DNA of 64,000 bases from JAWKMZ01 sp041391965. Lineage in GTDB: Bacteria; Bacteroidota; Bacteroidia; Flavobacteriales; Flavobacteriaceae. Each line of letters begins with the position of its first letter. The stretch's first letter is position 1. The position numbers and the translations under genes are program-made. Of this stretch, positions 7,650 through 16,670 are shown piece after piece. The DNA lies in NCBI GenBank assembly GCA_041391965.1, contig JAWKMZ010000006.1, forward strand, positions 1-64,000, in the 5' to 3' direction. Under the pieces are notes generated by a model. That model searched no databases, was not told the origin of the DNA, and was given only the letters and a program-made list of their open reading frames with translations.

Positions 7650-8540
7650 ATGCAATTTCTTGTTTACATCTTAGTTTATCCTTTTATTTGGCTTATTTCT
7701 ATTTTACCTTTTCGACTTTTATACGCATTTTCGGATGTGCTTTATTTTTTTATTTACCATGTGTTTCAATATAGAAGAAAGGTTGTAAAAGAGCACTTAA
7801 ATATGGTGTTTCCTGAAAAATCTAAAAAGGAAATTACTACAATAACACATAAATTTTACCATCATTTTTGCGACATGATTGTAGAGTCTTTTAAATCACT
7901 TAGCATTACAGAATCTCAAATAAATAAACGTTTTAAGTTTACCAATATTGAAGAAATTCACAAGCTTGAAAAATTGAACAAAAGTATTGTGCTAATGTGT
8001 GCACATTATGCCAGTTGGGAATGGATTTTTATCCTTCAAAAGCATATTAAGTATAAAGGTTATGCCATATATAAACAGTTAGAAAATAAATATTTTGACA
8101 GACTTGTAAAACGTATTAGAGCAAAATATAAAACATATTTAATTACAACTAAAGATACTATTCCTACATTAATAAAAGCCAAAAAAGAAGGAGAATTAAC
8201 TATTAATGGATTTGCATCAGACCAAACACCTCGTTTTAGTAGAGCCTTTTATTGGAACCATTTTTTAGGAGTTAAAGTTCCTATTCATACTGGTGCCGAA
8301 ATGTTAGCCAAAAAATTAGACATGTCTGTTGTTTTTTTAAAGGTCAAACGAGTAAAACGTGGCTTTTATGAAGCGTCTTTTAAAACAATTGCTATTAACC
8401 CAAATGAGTTTAAAAATTTTGAAATAACAGATATATTTACAAAACTTGTTGAGCAACAAATTTATGAAGCACCAGAATATTACTTATGGACACATAAACG
8501 TTGGAAACACAAAAATAAAGTTCCTGTAGAGTTTCAGTAA
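7650..8540 (+). CDS. Lysophospholipid/lipid A-type acyltransferase (LpxL/HtrB-like)
   Basis: 296 residues with an N-terminal hydrophobic anchor (about 1-40) and an LPLAT domain. The catalytic H-x4-E motif is H119-YASW-E124. Later segments match the LpxL/HtrB family (GFASDQTPRF, VPIHTGAEMLAKKL, YYLWTHKRWKHK near the C-terminus). Family members transfer secondary acyl chains onto lipid A at the inner face of the cytoplasmic membrane; some Bacteroidetes relatives make other acylated lipids, so the exact acceptor is inferred. Its stop codon directly abuts the stop of the convergent aminotransferase gene. Confidence 0.88.
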   Translation: MQFLVYILVYPFIWLISILPFRLLYAFSDVLYFFIYHVFQYRRKVVKEHLNMVFPEKSKKEITTITHKFYHHFCDMIVESFKSLSITESQINKRFKFTNIEEIHKLEKLNKSIVLMCAHYASWEWIFILQKHIKYKGYAIYKQLENKYFDRLVKRIRAKYKTYLITTKDTIPTLIKAKKEGELTINGFASDQTPRFSRAFYWNHFLGVKVPIHTGAEMLAKKLDMSVVFLKVKRVKRGFYEASFKTIAINPNEFKNFEITDIFTKLVEQQIYEAPEYYLWTHKRWKHKNKVPVEFQ

Positions 8541-10046
8541 TTACAGCTCAAACCACGCATTGATTGGAGTCTCTGTTGCTAAATTAGCAGACTGCAGTTT
8601 ATGAACAAACTCGTTAGTAGATTTGATATAATCATAATCCTTTTTCCAAGTTTTGTGCTCTTTTGCTAAGGCTTTCAAACTTTTGCACACATAATGTATC
8701 TCTTCATTAGTAGTTGTTGGATGGATGGACATACGTATCCAACCTGGTTTACGAGTCAATTCGCCTAAAGAAATTTCATTAGTGAGTTTATGAGAAGTTT
8801 CATAATCTACATGCAGTAAATAATGACCATAAGTTCCTGCACAACTACAACCACCTCGTGTTTGAATTCCAAATTTATCATTGAGCAACTTTACACCCAA
8901 ATTAAAATGCAAATCGTCAATATAAAAAGAAATCACACCTAACCTATCTTTGTGTTGTCCTGCCAAAATATGAAGATTTTCAACGGTTTTTAAGTCGTCA
9001 AAAATAAATTCAATCAACTCATGCTCACGTTTCAAAATGTTGGCAACACCCATTTGCTCTTTTAACTTAATAGATAAGGCTGTTTTGATGGTTTGCAAAA
9101 AACCTGGAGTGCCACCATCTTCTCTATCTTCAATATTGTCTATATATTTATGTTCGCCCCAAGGGTTTGTCCAACTTACAGTGCCTCCACCAGGACAATC
9201 AGGAATCATATTTTTATAGAGTTTTTTATTAAAAATCAACACTCCTGAAGTTCCTGGACCTCCTAAAAACTTATGTGGCGAAAAGAAAATTGCGTCTAAA
9301 GCTTTCGTTTCGTCTTCTGGATGCATATCAATATCAACATAAGGTGCCGAACATGCAAAATCTACAAAGCATACACCACCATGTTGGTGCATTAATTTTG
9401 CAATATCATGGTATGGTGTTTGAATTCCTGTCACGTTAGAACCACCTACAACAGAAGCAATTTTTAGTGTACAATCTTTGTGTTTTTCTAATAATGCTTC
9501 AAGGTTTGCCATACTAAACAACCCATCGTCTCCTGGTGGAATGACTTCTACCTTTGCAATGGTTTCTAACCAAGACGTTTGGTTAGAATGGTGTTCCATA
9601 TGTGTGATAAACACGACTGGACGAATTTCATCAGATATATTGGTAAACTTTTGAAGATTTTCAGGGATTTTCAATCCTAAAATACGCTGAAATTTATTGA
9701 TAACGCCTGTCATTCCTGTTCCTGTCATAATCAATACATCATCATCATTAGAATGGACATGGTCTTTTATAATATGTTTTGCTTTGTGGTAAGCTTTGGT
9801 CATTGCTGTTCCAGAAACTGTGGTTTCAGTATGTGTATTAGCCACAAATGGTCCAAACTCATTGCATAATTTTTCCTCAATGGGTCTATATAAACGTCCT
9901 GAAGCTGTCCAATCGGTATAAACAATTTTTTGTGTTCCAAAAGGCGATTCAAACACTTGGTCAATGCCAATAATGTGTTTTCTAAATTGCTTAAAATAGA
10001 TTTCTAATTCTGTATGCAATCGTTTTGGTGTTTCTGTAGTAATCAT
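8541..10046 (-). CDS. Class V aminotransferase-fold PLP enzyme (cysteine-desulfurase-like)
   Basis: 501 residues from the ATG at 10046. PLP-dependent fold type I with Schiff-base lysine in FFSPHKFLGGPGTSG, cofactor-contact segments TGTGMTGVINK and VDFACSAPYVDID, and a Cys-containing RGGCSCAGTYGHYLL loop like the one in SufS/CsdA enzymes. It is longer than SufS (about 410) because of an extended C-terminus. Known relatives include cysteine desulfurases and selenocysteine lyases. Cysteine desulfuration is plausible but not proven, since no SUF genes are nearby. An ATG at 10067 overlaps the -7 promoter (10065-10072), so the later start is chosen. It converges with the acyltransferase gene with zero gap. 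Confidence 0.82.
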   Translation of the reverse strand: MITTETPKRLHTELEIYFKQFRKHIIGIDQVFESPFGTQKIVYTDWTASGRLYRPIEEKLCNEFGPFVANTHTETTVSGTAMTKAYHKAKHIIKDHVHSNDDDVLIMTGTGMTGVINKFQRILGLKIPENLQKFTNISDEIRPVVFITHMEHHSNQTSWLETIAKVEVIPPGDDGLFSMANLEALLEKHKDCTLKIASVVGGSNVTGIQTPYHDIAKLMHQHGGVCFVDFACSAPYVDIDMHPEDETKALDAIFFSPHKFLGGPGTSGVLIFNKKLYKNMIPDCPGGGTVSWTNPWGEHKYIDNIEDREDGGTPGFLQTIKTALSIKLKEQMGVANILKREHELIEFIFDDLKTVENLHILAGQHKDRLGVISFYIDDLHFNLGVKLLNDKFGIQTRGGCSCAGTYGHYLLHVDYETSHKLTNEISLGELTRKPGWIRMSIHPTTTNEEIHYVCKSLKALAKEHKTWKKDYDYIKSTNEFVHKLQSANLATETPINAWFEL

Positions 10047-10064
10047 TCGCATCAAATTATTATG

Positions 10065-10072
10065 CAAAGGTA
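10065..10072 (-). promoter_or_regulatory. -7 promoter element for the class V aminotransferase gene
   Basis: TACCTTTG on the minus strand fits TAnnTTTG. It places transcription start near 10058, downstream of the first possible ATG at 10067. Confidence 0.5.
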
Positions 10073-10185
10073 CTAAATATAATACGGACTTACTTAACGT
10101 TTTTTAATTTCTGAGCACCTTTTAAACAAGGCTTCATAAACTATAAAGTGTAGATATTTTATTTTTTGATGATGAAAATATAAGA

Positions 10186-11580
10186 CTAAATAGGGGCTAT
10201 AATTAGGTTTTTGATTTCTTGAATGATTTTATCCGCAAGCGCGTCTGCTTCGTTTTGAGTAGGTGCTTCGGTATAAATTCTGATAATAGGTTCTGTATTG
10301 CTTTTACGCAAATGAACCCAACTGTTGCTAAAATCTATTTTTACGCCATCAATGGTGGTTAGTTTTTCGTTTTGATAACGGGTTTCCATGGCTTTTAAAA
10401 TAGCATCTACATCCAAATTTGGTGTTAATTCTATCTTCTTTTTACTCATAAAATAATTCGGATAGGTAGCACGCAATTCGCTGGTAGTCATTTTCTTTTC
10501 TGCCAATAAACTCAAAAATAAAGCAACACCAACCAAGGCATCACGTCCATAATGTAGTTCTGGATAAATAATACCTCCATTCCCTTCGCCTCCAATGACA
10601 GCCTTGTTTTTTTTCATCAATTCTACAACGTTTACCTCACCAACAGCACTTGCTTCATAAGTACCTCTATGCTTTTCGGTAACATCTCTTAAAGCGCGTG
10701 TAGAACTCATATTACTAACCGTATTGCCTGGTGTTTTGCTCAATACATAATCTGCGCAAGCTACCAAAGTATATTCTTCACCAAACATTGCTCCTTTTTC
10801 ATCCATAAAAGCCAAACGGTCCACATCAGGATCGACCACAATACCCAAATCGGCATGTTCTTTTACAACAGCTTTAGATAAATCAGTTAAATGTTCTTTT
10901 AATGGCTCTGGATTGTGCGGAAACTGTCCATTAGGCTCACAATACAATTTTACAGGATGAACGCCTAATCTGTCTAACAACAGCGGAATGGCAATACCTC
11001 CTGTTGAGTTGACACCATCTACCACCACTTTAAAATTAGCCGCTTTAATGGCTTTAGCATTAACCAATTCTAAATTCAAAACCTCATCAATATGCAAATC
11101 AATATAAGCTTGGTTTTTTGTAATCTTTCCTAAATTGTCAACCTCTGCAAAACTCATTGAGTCTTTTTCTGCTATTTCTAAAATCTTTGCGCCTTCATCT
11201 CCATTTAAAAACTCTCCTTTGGCATTTAAAAGTTTGAGTGCATTCCATTGCTTCGGATTATGGCTTGCTGTTAAAATAATCCCACCATCAGCATGTTCCA
11301 TAGGAACAGCCATTTCAACGGTTGGTGTGGTTGACAAGCCTAAATCAATCACATGGATGCCTAAACCTACCAAGGTATTCATGACTAAATTTTGTATCAT
11401 TTCTCCCGAAATACGTGCATCACGCCCAACCACTACTCTATAATTGTCTTTTTGACGTTGTTGCTTTATCCAAACGCCATAAGCTGCTGCAAATTTAACA
11501 GCATCAATTGGTGTCAAATTATCACCAACTTGTCCTCCAATAGTGCCTCGTATTCCTGATATAGATTTTATAAGTGTCAT
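10186..11580 (-). CDS. glmM: Phosphoglucosamine mutase GlmM
   Basis: 464 residues. It interconverts glucosamine-6-phosphate and glucosamine-1-phosphate for UDP-GlcNAc synthesis (peptidoglycan and LPS) in the cytoplasm. Signatures are the phosphoserine loop TASHNPKQWN (Ser106), the Mg2+ loop DPDVDRLAF, the sugar-binding GEGNGG and the phosphate-binding RKSNTEPIIRIY near the C-terminus. Bacteroidetes GlmM resembles phosphomannomutases, so another alpha-phosphohexomutase activity cannot be fully excluded. A -7 element lies at 11600-11607. Confidence 0.9.
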   Translation of the reverse strand: MTLIKSISGIRGTIGGQVGDNLTPIDAVKFAAAYGVWIKQQRQKDNYRVVVGRDARISGEMIQNLVMNTLVGLGIHVIDLGLSTTPTVEMAVPMEHADGGIILTASHNPKQWNALKLLNAKGEFLNGDEGAKILEIAEKDSMSFAEVDNLGKITKNQAYIDLHIDEVLNLELVNAKAIKAANFKVVVDGVNSTGGIAIPLLLDRLGVHPVKLYCEPNGQFPHNPEPLKEHLTDLSKAVVKEHADLGIVVDPDVDRLAFMDEKGAMFGEEYTLVACADYVLSKTPGNTVSNMSSTRALRDVTEKHRGTYEASAVGEVNVVELMKKNKAVIGGEGNGGIIYPELHYGRDALVGVALFLSLLAEKKMTTSELRATYPNYFMSKKKIELTPNLDVDAILKAMETRYQNEKLTTIDGVKIDFSNSWVHLRKSNTEPIIRIYTEAPTQNEADALADKIIQEIKNLIIAPI

Positions 11581-11599
11581 AAACTATTATTATTTTAGA

Positions 11600-11607
11600 C
11601 AAATATA
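11600..11607 (-). promoter_or_regulatory. -7 promoter element for glmM
   Basis: TATATTTG on the minus strand, 20 bases before the start at 11580. No -33 TTG at normal spacing. Confidence 0.5.
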
Positions 11608-11654
11608 ATATTTCAAAATTGTAATTGGTAACTCCTAATTTGTAATTTAGTTGA

Positions 11655-12257
11655 ATGAATTATTTAGCACACATTTATCTTTCTGGAAACGACGAGTATA
11701 TTACCATTGGCAATTTTATAGCAGATGGTATTAAAGGGAAAGACTACAAAAACTTTCCAAAGAATATCCAAATTGGCATTCTTTTGCATCGCGAAATTGA
11801 TACGTTTACCGATGCACATCCTATTGTAAAACAAAGCACCAAACGTTTACACCAAAATTACAGTCACTACAGTGGTGTGATTGTCGATATTTTATACGAC
11901 CATTTTTTAGCTAAAAATTGGCTAAAGTATTCAAACGTTCCATTAGCAACTTATGTTGATGCTTTTTATGATAATTTAGAAACCCATTTTGACCTTTTGC
12001 CAACACGCATCCAAAAAATGATGCCTTATATGATGGCTGATAATTGGCTACTGAGTTATGCCAAAGTAGAAGGCATTCAACGGGTTTTAAATGGGATGAA
12101 CCGACGTACCAAAGAGGTGTCAGGAATGAATAACGCAACTACTGAATTACTGCAGTACTACTCCGAATTTGAAACTGAGTTTACAGCATTTTTTGAAGAA
12201 CTCAGGATGTTTTCAGCACAAAAATTAACAACTTTTAAAGCTTCAGTAAAAAAGTAA
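11655..12257 (+). CDS. Acyl carrier protein phosphodiesterase (DUF479)
   Basis: 200 residues, starting MNYLAHIYLSGN with IGNFIADGIKG, LLHREIDTFTDAHP and YDHFLAKNW. These His/Asp-rich motifs define the AcpH family, a divergent HD-type hydrolase that removes 4'-phosphopantetheine from holo-ACP. It acts in the cytoplasm in fatty acid and ACP turnover. The enzyme is characterised in Escherichia coli; the assignment here is by motif. It is transcribed away from glmM across a 74-base gap. Confidence 0.88.
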   Translation: MNYLAHIYLSGNDEYITIGNFIADGIKGKDYKNFPKNIQIGILLHREIDTFTDAHPIVKQSTKRLHQNYSHYSGVIVDILYDHFLAKNWLKYSNVPLATYVDAFYDNLETHFDLLPTRIQKMMPYMMADNWLLSYAKVEGIQRVLNGMNRRTKEVSGMNNATTELLQYYSEFETEFTAFFEELRMFSAQKLTTFKASVKK

Positions 12258-12309
12258 ATTTCTAAAAATCAAAAATAAATCAATACTTTTAATACTTTAT
12301 TTGCAACTG

Positions 12310-13026
12310 ATGAACCTTAAAAGAGTCCTTAAAATAATTGGTGGAATTGTCATCTTTTTAACCTTACCAAGTCTATTACTTTACTGTTTTGTGTATTTTA
12401 AATACAATGAAGACTTACCTGTTGGTATTAAAGGAGCACAAGCCGAAGCCTTAACCTCTAAAATGTTGGATGCTTTAGATTATAAAGCGTATCAAAACAC
12501 CAATTATATAGAGTGGACTTTTAAAAACCGTCACCATTACAAATGGGAAAAAACCAATCATCAATGTATGGTGTACTGGGAAGACTATAAAGTTCATCTC
12601 AATTTTGATGACAGCTCTAAAAGCAAAGCCTATATTCACAATTTTGAAGTTGTTGGTGAACAAGCCCAAGAGCTCATAAATAAAGCAATTGCTTATTTTA
12701 ACAACGATTCCTTTTGGTTGGTAGCACCTTACAAAGTATTAGATGCTGGTACTGAGCGTAGCCTTGTCACTTTAAAAAATGGCGAACAAGCCCTTTTGGT
12801 TACTTATACTTCTGGAGGTTCAACACCTGGCGATTCTTACTTATGGCATTTAGATACCAACGGACAACCAACCAGTTTTCAAATGTGGGTGTCTATCTTG
12901 CCTATTGATGGTTTAGAAGCCACATGGAATGATTGGACAGTGACCGAAAGTGGTGCCATCCTTCCAACCTTTCATAAGTTTTTGATTTTTGGTTTAGAGC
13001 TTAGAGATGTCAAAGGAACCGATTAA
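12310..13026 (+). CDS. Conserved hypothetical protein with N-terminal membrane anchor
   Basis: 238 residues from ATG 12310. One hydrophobic segment at about residues 8-28 (IIGGIVIFLTLPSLLLYCFV) anchors a soluble domain that should face the periplasm. The rest has Trp/Tyr-rich beta-like segments (YIEWTFKNRHHYKWEK, SFQMWVSILPIDGLEATWND) and no motif I recognise. Similar unnamed proteins occur across Flavobacteriaceae. A TTG three codons upstream is unlikely to be used. It converges on the next gene; a nested inverted repeat lies in the gap. Confidence 0.65.
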   Translation: MNLKRVLKIIGGIVIFLTLPSLLLYCFVYFKYNEDLPVGIKGAQAEALTSKMLDALDYKAYQNTNYIEWTFKNRHHYKWEKTNHQCMVYWEDYKVHLNFDDSSKSKAYIHNFEVVGEQAQELINKAIAYFNNDSFWLVAPYKVLDAGTERSLVTLKNGEQALLVTYTSGGSTPGDSYLWHLDTNGQPTSFQMWVSILPIDGLEATWNDWTVTESGAILPTFHKFLIFGLELRDVKGTD

Positions 13027-13032
13027 GTGTGT

Positions 13033-13100
13033 AGTCTTCAGCAAAAAAAGGTAGTTAGCATACAGCCTACTACTTACAACTAACTAACTACTAAAAGACT
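13033..13100. terminator. Nested inverted repeat between convergent genes
   Basis: Outer arms AGTCTT (13033-13038) and AAGACT (13095-13100) enclose inner arms GTAGTTAG (13051-13058) and CTAACTAC (13084-13091). No proper T-run follows, so a role in ending or stabilising the two converging transcripts is tentative. Confidence 0.35.
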
Positions 13101-13105
13101 GTTTA

Positions 13106-13633
13106 CTAACTTTTTTGCCCTACAAAATGATGGTCTTTATGCTTAAACAAAACGTTAAACGTTGTTAAGCTACCATAGCAACGTGTAATGTATTGTTGCA
13201 AATCTATCTTTTCTTGTTCATCCAGATTGCTACTGTTTATTTTTTGTTCCATAACACGCAAACGGTCACGCACCATAGTAATCTTATGAAAAAAAGTATC
13301 AATAGGCACTTCATTAGCTTTTAAGCTACTATCTGCAGGCTGCATTATCAATGTACCACCTTTCCATTTATCAGCAATGGTAACCACCTCGCTAACATCA
13401 CTAAACTTCTTTAAAATTTCTACCAAGCTACTTTCTACATCAAAAAAACTAACGGCATCTACATCGCCATCAGCTGCTTCAATTACTTCAAAATTGCTGT
13501 CTAAATCAATGGTTTCTAACCCGCTGTCAATAAAAGTAACCCAATAATGTTTGGAAGTAACGTTGGTAACCACACCTTTTCCATAATTGTTATGATTAAT
13601 ACGTGAGCCTATGCCTAATAATTTCATGTTCAT
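13106..13633 (-). CDS. Conserved hypothetical protein with Tudor/SH3-like N-terminus
   Basis: 175 residues. The first 50 residues (GIGSRINHNNYGKGVVTN, then YWVTFIDSGLETI) look like the small beta-barrel (Tudor/SH3-like) seen at the C-terminus of PcrA/UvrD helicases, where it binds RNA polymerase. The remainder is helical (KITMVRDRLRVMEQKINSS). No catalytic motif is visible. It is probably cytoplasmic and may bind nucleic acid or protein; this is inferred only from fold resemblance. Confidence 0.6.
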   Translation of the reverse strand: MNMKLLGIGSRINHNNYGKGVVTNVTSKHYWVTFIDSGLETIDLDSNFEVIEAADGDVDAVSFFDVESSLVEILKKFSDVSEVVTIADKWKGGTLIMQPADSSLKANEVPIDTFFHKITMVRDRLRVMEQKINSSNLDEQEKIDLQQYITRCYGSLTTFNVLFKHKDHHFVGQKS

Positions 13634-13752
13634 TTATTTGTTATTTGATAAAGCAATCTAATTTAATGTGGATATGGTAAATATGCAAAAACTTCGTCTC
13701 AAATCCGTTTAATAAATCCTCTTTTTTTTATTTGGTTTTACTTTGTCTATTG

Positions 13753-14331
13753 TTAATCAGCATCTAAAGGAAAAGAAAACCCAACAGCCGCTGCACCCGA
13801 AAACTGGTTGACAGAAGGGTGTATATAATACATAAACGCCACATCAAAATTATGCTTTGGTCCTAATACCAACCCAATACTAAAAGGAATGTGCATTGAG
13901 AGTCCATTACCTTTACTATTTGTTTTTGGTGTAAAGGTTTCTAAAGACCCTATGGTGGCGCCAATACCAAGCTCAATGTAAGGAGCTACCCAAGGAATTG
14001 GTGCGGCTACCCTAACCTTGCCACCAAACAAAAAAGCGTTAGAAGTTACCTTATATTCGGGTTGATTGGGTTGACTGTCTTTTTCAGTTGCAGAGGTAAA
14101 AATAACACCTGCATAAGGTCTAATACCAATCCATTTGGTTAGCGCTAATACATATTCGCCTTGTGCATAAAATCCTGAGCCATCTATACTGGTGTCATCA
14201 GTAGCAGCACTAATGCCATAACCTACAGAAACATTAATAAACTCGCCTACTCTTGGCTGTGCTTTTGTTGAACAAATAAAACATAATGTAAAAAAGATAG
14301 TAATAAAAATAGTACGAAAGGTAGAGGACAT
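13753..14331 (-). CDS. Outer membrane beta-barrel protein
   Basis: 192 residues with a cleavable signal peptide (MSSTFRTIFITIFFTLCFIC, then STKAQP). Alternating hydrophobic, Gly/aromatic-rich strands follow (YGISAATDDT, GFYAQGEYVLAL, GIRPYAGVIFTSA, PYIELGIGATIG) and the protein ends with a typical terminal strand (AVGFSFPLDAD). The size fits an 8-strand OmpA/OprF-like small barrel in the outer membrane. Function is unknown. Confidence 0.75.
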   Translation of the reverse strand: MSSTFRTIFITIFFTLCFICSTKAQPRVGEFINVSVGYGISAATDDTSIDGSGFYAQGEYVLALTKWIGIRPYAGVIFTSATEKDSQPNQPEYKVTSNAFLFGGKVRVAAPIPWVAPYIELGIGATIGSLETFTPKTNSKGNGLSMHIPFSIGLVLGPKHNFDVAFMYYIHPSVNQFSGAAAVGFSFPLDAD

Positions 14332-14383
14332 ATGAGTTGTTTTAGGTTAGACACAATGATTTTTAATAATTTACGAAGCTATT

Positions 14384-16228
14384 TTATTTAGTCAATGCTT
14401 TAATAATCCTTTCTTCGTTTATTACTACATCTCTGAATAAAACATGAGGAAACTCATTATATTTTGAAGTTTTGAATGCATCAAATATATTTGATAAGGT
14501 AGAAGCAGTAATTAATGATAAATTCATTTCTGTATCCATTTCGCAATCATGAATAAAATCATCACTAAACTCTGGAGCCACAAGTAATATTTTTACTATT
14601 CTTAAATCATTTTTCAAAGCTAAATTTTGATAAGATTTTAACTGCCTTGAAACTGTACTAAATTTATTATAACCTCTTTCTTTTATAGTTTTGCACTCAA
14701 TAATTATTATTTCTTTATTATCTAAATTCAGAAGAATATCCATAATATCCTTTTGAGTATTTAACTGATTTTTAAATTTTTCATCAACATTAAAACCTAG
14801 TCCCTTAAAAATCACTTTAGTCAGTTCCTCAAACTTCAAACCTAATTCACTTTCTTTAATTGAAATTCCATTTTCTTTTAACAAGTTCAAATTGCGATAG
14901 GCTACGTTTACAAAGTTCTCTAAATATAAATTTTCAACATCCTTATAATGCTCAAGAATATTTAGAATATCTTCACCTCGCTGCTTAATCCCATTATCTT
15001 TAATGAATTTTGTTAAATCAGATTTGGTAATTAAATCTAAAATATCTCTTGGTTTAATATTATAATCAAGCAAAAAAATCGCATTCAAAACATATTCATC
15101 TTGCAGTTCAAACTGCTCTTTCATTTCCTTATTTAACTTTGGCAATGACTGATTAAGCTCAGTCAACATTTTTTCAAACCCGTCTAAAGATATACCTACT
15201 TTCTCATCTTTTTCAACATTATCAAAATGGTCTATAAGACTATTTATCTTATCCTCCAGCGTACTTCCTTTAAGATTAGAAATATTTAAACCTTTTTCAC
15301 AAAGTTCATTAAGGGTCTTCTTCCTTTCTGTTAAAGTTGTACCATCTTTGTATATGTGTGTTAAAAGTAAATTTGTAAATGAAATTCCTTCTTTTATTAT
15401 TTCTTCAATTTTTTGAGAATAGCTCAATTTTCTATCAATGTTATGATTCTTTGCTATTTGATTAATTATTGGTTCTCGCAGTAACTTTAAAGTACGTCTA
15501 TAAAACTTTTCTGCTACTTCCTTTTCTCTAACTTTTCTCAAAAGTCTTACCATTTCATCAGCAACATATATGGTGTTTTCCTTTTTAGAAAAGAAAATAA
15601 CACCAATGTTTTTTAGATTATTAATAACCTCTTGTATATCTACTATTTTAATTGGCAAAATTGAATAATTAATCAATTTCACTTCCTCTTGTGATAAACT
15701 CAATTGTTTTGAAAGGGTTAAAATTATTGACAACTCATCTGAAGTCACTTTAGCTTCTCTATTGTTTTCTATATCATTATTATATGCTGTTGACAAACAT
15801 GATTTGTATATTCTGTAATCTCTTTTTTTTGATTCACTTAATTCTGATTTTTCATTTTCAAACTCAACATTTAAGGCTTTAATTTTGCCTTTAAGCTTTT
15901 TTATTTCATTCTCATACAAACGTGAAAACCAATCTTGCTTCATTATACAATTTCCATCACGAATTATAATATCAATTAAGATATCCAATTGTGAGTTGGC
16001 TTCTTGAAATTCACATTTTACATACTCAGTAAATTCAGCTGATGTCAACTCAAAAACATTAGAAATATTTTGACTATCAACTGATTTTAATCCTTTATCT
16101 GAAGAACTTAAAATCTTATCAATCTCTTTAATATTTTTTGGACTTTTCGAAATAATATTATCAATAATCTTAATAAATGAGTTTTTTTCTAAAGATCCAA
16201 GCTTGTCTAATATCTTTTCTAATTTCAT
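14384..16228 (-). CDS. Large helical protein with C-terminal PD-(D/E)XK nuclease domain
   Basis: 614 residues. Most of the protein (1-460) is charged and helical, with coiled-coil stretches at about 105-140 (NEIKKLKGKIKALNVEFENE). A possible winged-helix segment lies near 175-215 (LSQEEVKLINYSILP ... NIGVIFFSKKENTIYV). Residues about 463-560 look like a restriction-endonuclease-like fold: helix GLKFEELTKVIFKGLGF, a D494/D497 acidic position, then IIIIECK with E511 and K513. That is the D-(X)n-ExK arrangement of Mrr-type nucleases. No methyltransferase or helicase partner is adjacent. It looks AT-richer than its neighbours and sits alone between a barrel gene and uvrA, which suggests transfer. 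A nuclease role in defence is inferred; no named family is recognised. Confidence 0.65.
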   Translation of the reverse strand: MKLEKILDKLGSLEKNSFIKIIDNIISKSPKNIKEIDKILSSSDKGLKSVDSQNISNVFELTSAEFTEYVKCEFQEANSQLDILIDIIIRDGNCIMKQDWFSRLYENEIKKLKGKIKALNVEFENEKSELSESKKRDYRIYKSCLSTAYNNDIENNREAKVTSDELSIILTLSKQLSLSQEEVKLINYSILPIKIVDIQEVINNLKNIGVIFFSKKENTIYVADEMVRLLRKVREKEVAEKFYRRTLKLLREPIINQIAKNHNIDRKLSYSQKIEEIIKEGISFTNLLLTHIYKDGTTLTERKKTLNELCEKGLNISNLKGSTLEDKINSLIDHFDNVEKDEKVGISLDGFEKMLTELNQSLPKLNKEMKEQFELQDEYVLNAIFLLDYNIKPRDILDLITKSDLTKFIKDNGIKQRGEDILNILEHYKDVENLYLENFVNVAYRNLNLLKENGISIKESELGLKFEELTKVIFKGLGFNVDEKFKNQLNTQKDIMDILLNLDNKEIIIIECKTIKERGYNKFSTVSRQLKSYQNLALKNDLRIVKILLVAPEFSDDFIHDCEMDTEMNLSLITASTLSNIFDAFKTSKYNEFPHVLFRDVVINEERIIKALTK

Positions 16229-16307
16229 TTTGGTTTAGTTTAAAATTTAGTCTTTTTGATATAGGAAACATACAAACAACTAAAGTAATTCATTTTTATA
16301 TCATTTC

Positions 16308-16329
16308 ATATACGTAACATCACGTATAT
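16308..16329 (-). promoter_or_regulatory. Perfect 8-base dyad upstream of the nuclease gene
   Basis: ATATACGT-N6-ACGTATAT, 80 bases in front of the start at 16228. The perfect symmetry and compact spacing fit a dimeric regulator operator, but no regulator gene is adjacent. Confidence 0.35.
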
Positions 16330-16623
16330 AATACCTACAAAATATATTACTTTTCTGACAGCTTGAGAGCAATTTTAGCACTTTTAATCCTATTTACTTC
16401 TACTTTTACTTACCATTTCTTCGGTAAATACCCTACTTTTCTTAGCAATTATCGAACAAACACCGAAGAAAACCCGAATAAACCCGAGGTTTTACTACAA
16501 AAAACAACAATTTAACCTAAAACTTCTTACAAATGACTCAGAACAATCTCATAAAAACGCAGAATTTTAAACTTTTAACACAGAGCTAAATTAACATCAC
16601 TTTATTATTGATTGCTAAATCTG

Positions 16624-16631
16624 TACCTTTG
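16624..16631 (+). promoter_or_regulatory. -7 promoter element for uvrA
   Basis: TACCTTTG fits TAnnTTTG and lies 59 bases before the start. A TTG at 16608-16610 is only 13 bases upstream, too close for a standard -33 element. Confidence 0.5.
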
Positions 16632-16648
16632 CACATTTGTTATTACAA

Positions 16649-16670
16649 GTACATAAAAACGTTTTTGTAC
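16649..16670 (+). promoter_or_regulatory. Imperfect palindrome in the uvrA leader
   Basis: GTACATAAAAACG and CGTTTTTGTAC form a dyad with a two-base bulge around the core AAAAACGTTTTT. It lies between the -7 element and the uvrA start, where a repressor site or a leader hairpin would act. Confidence 0.35.
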
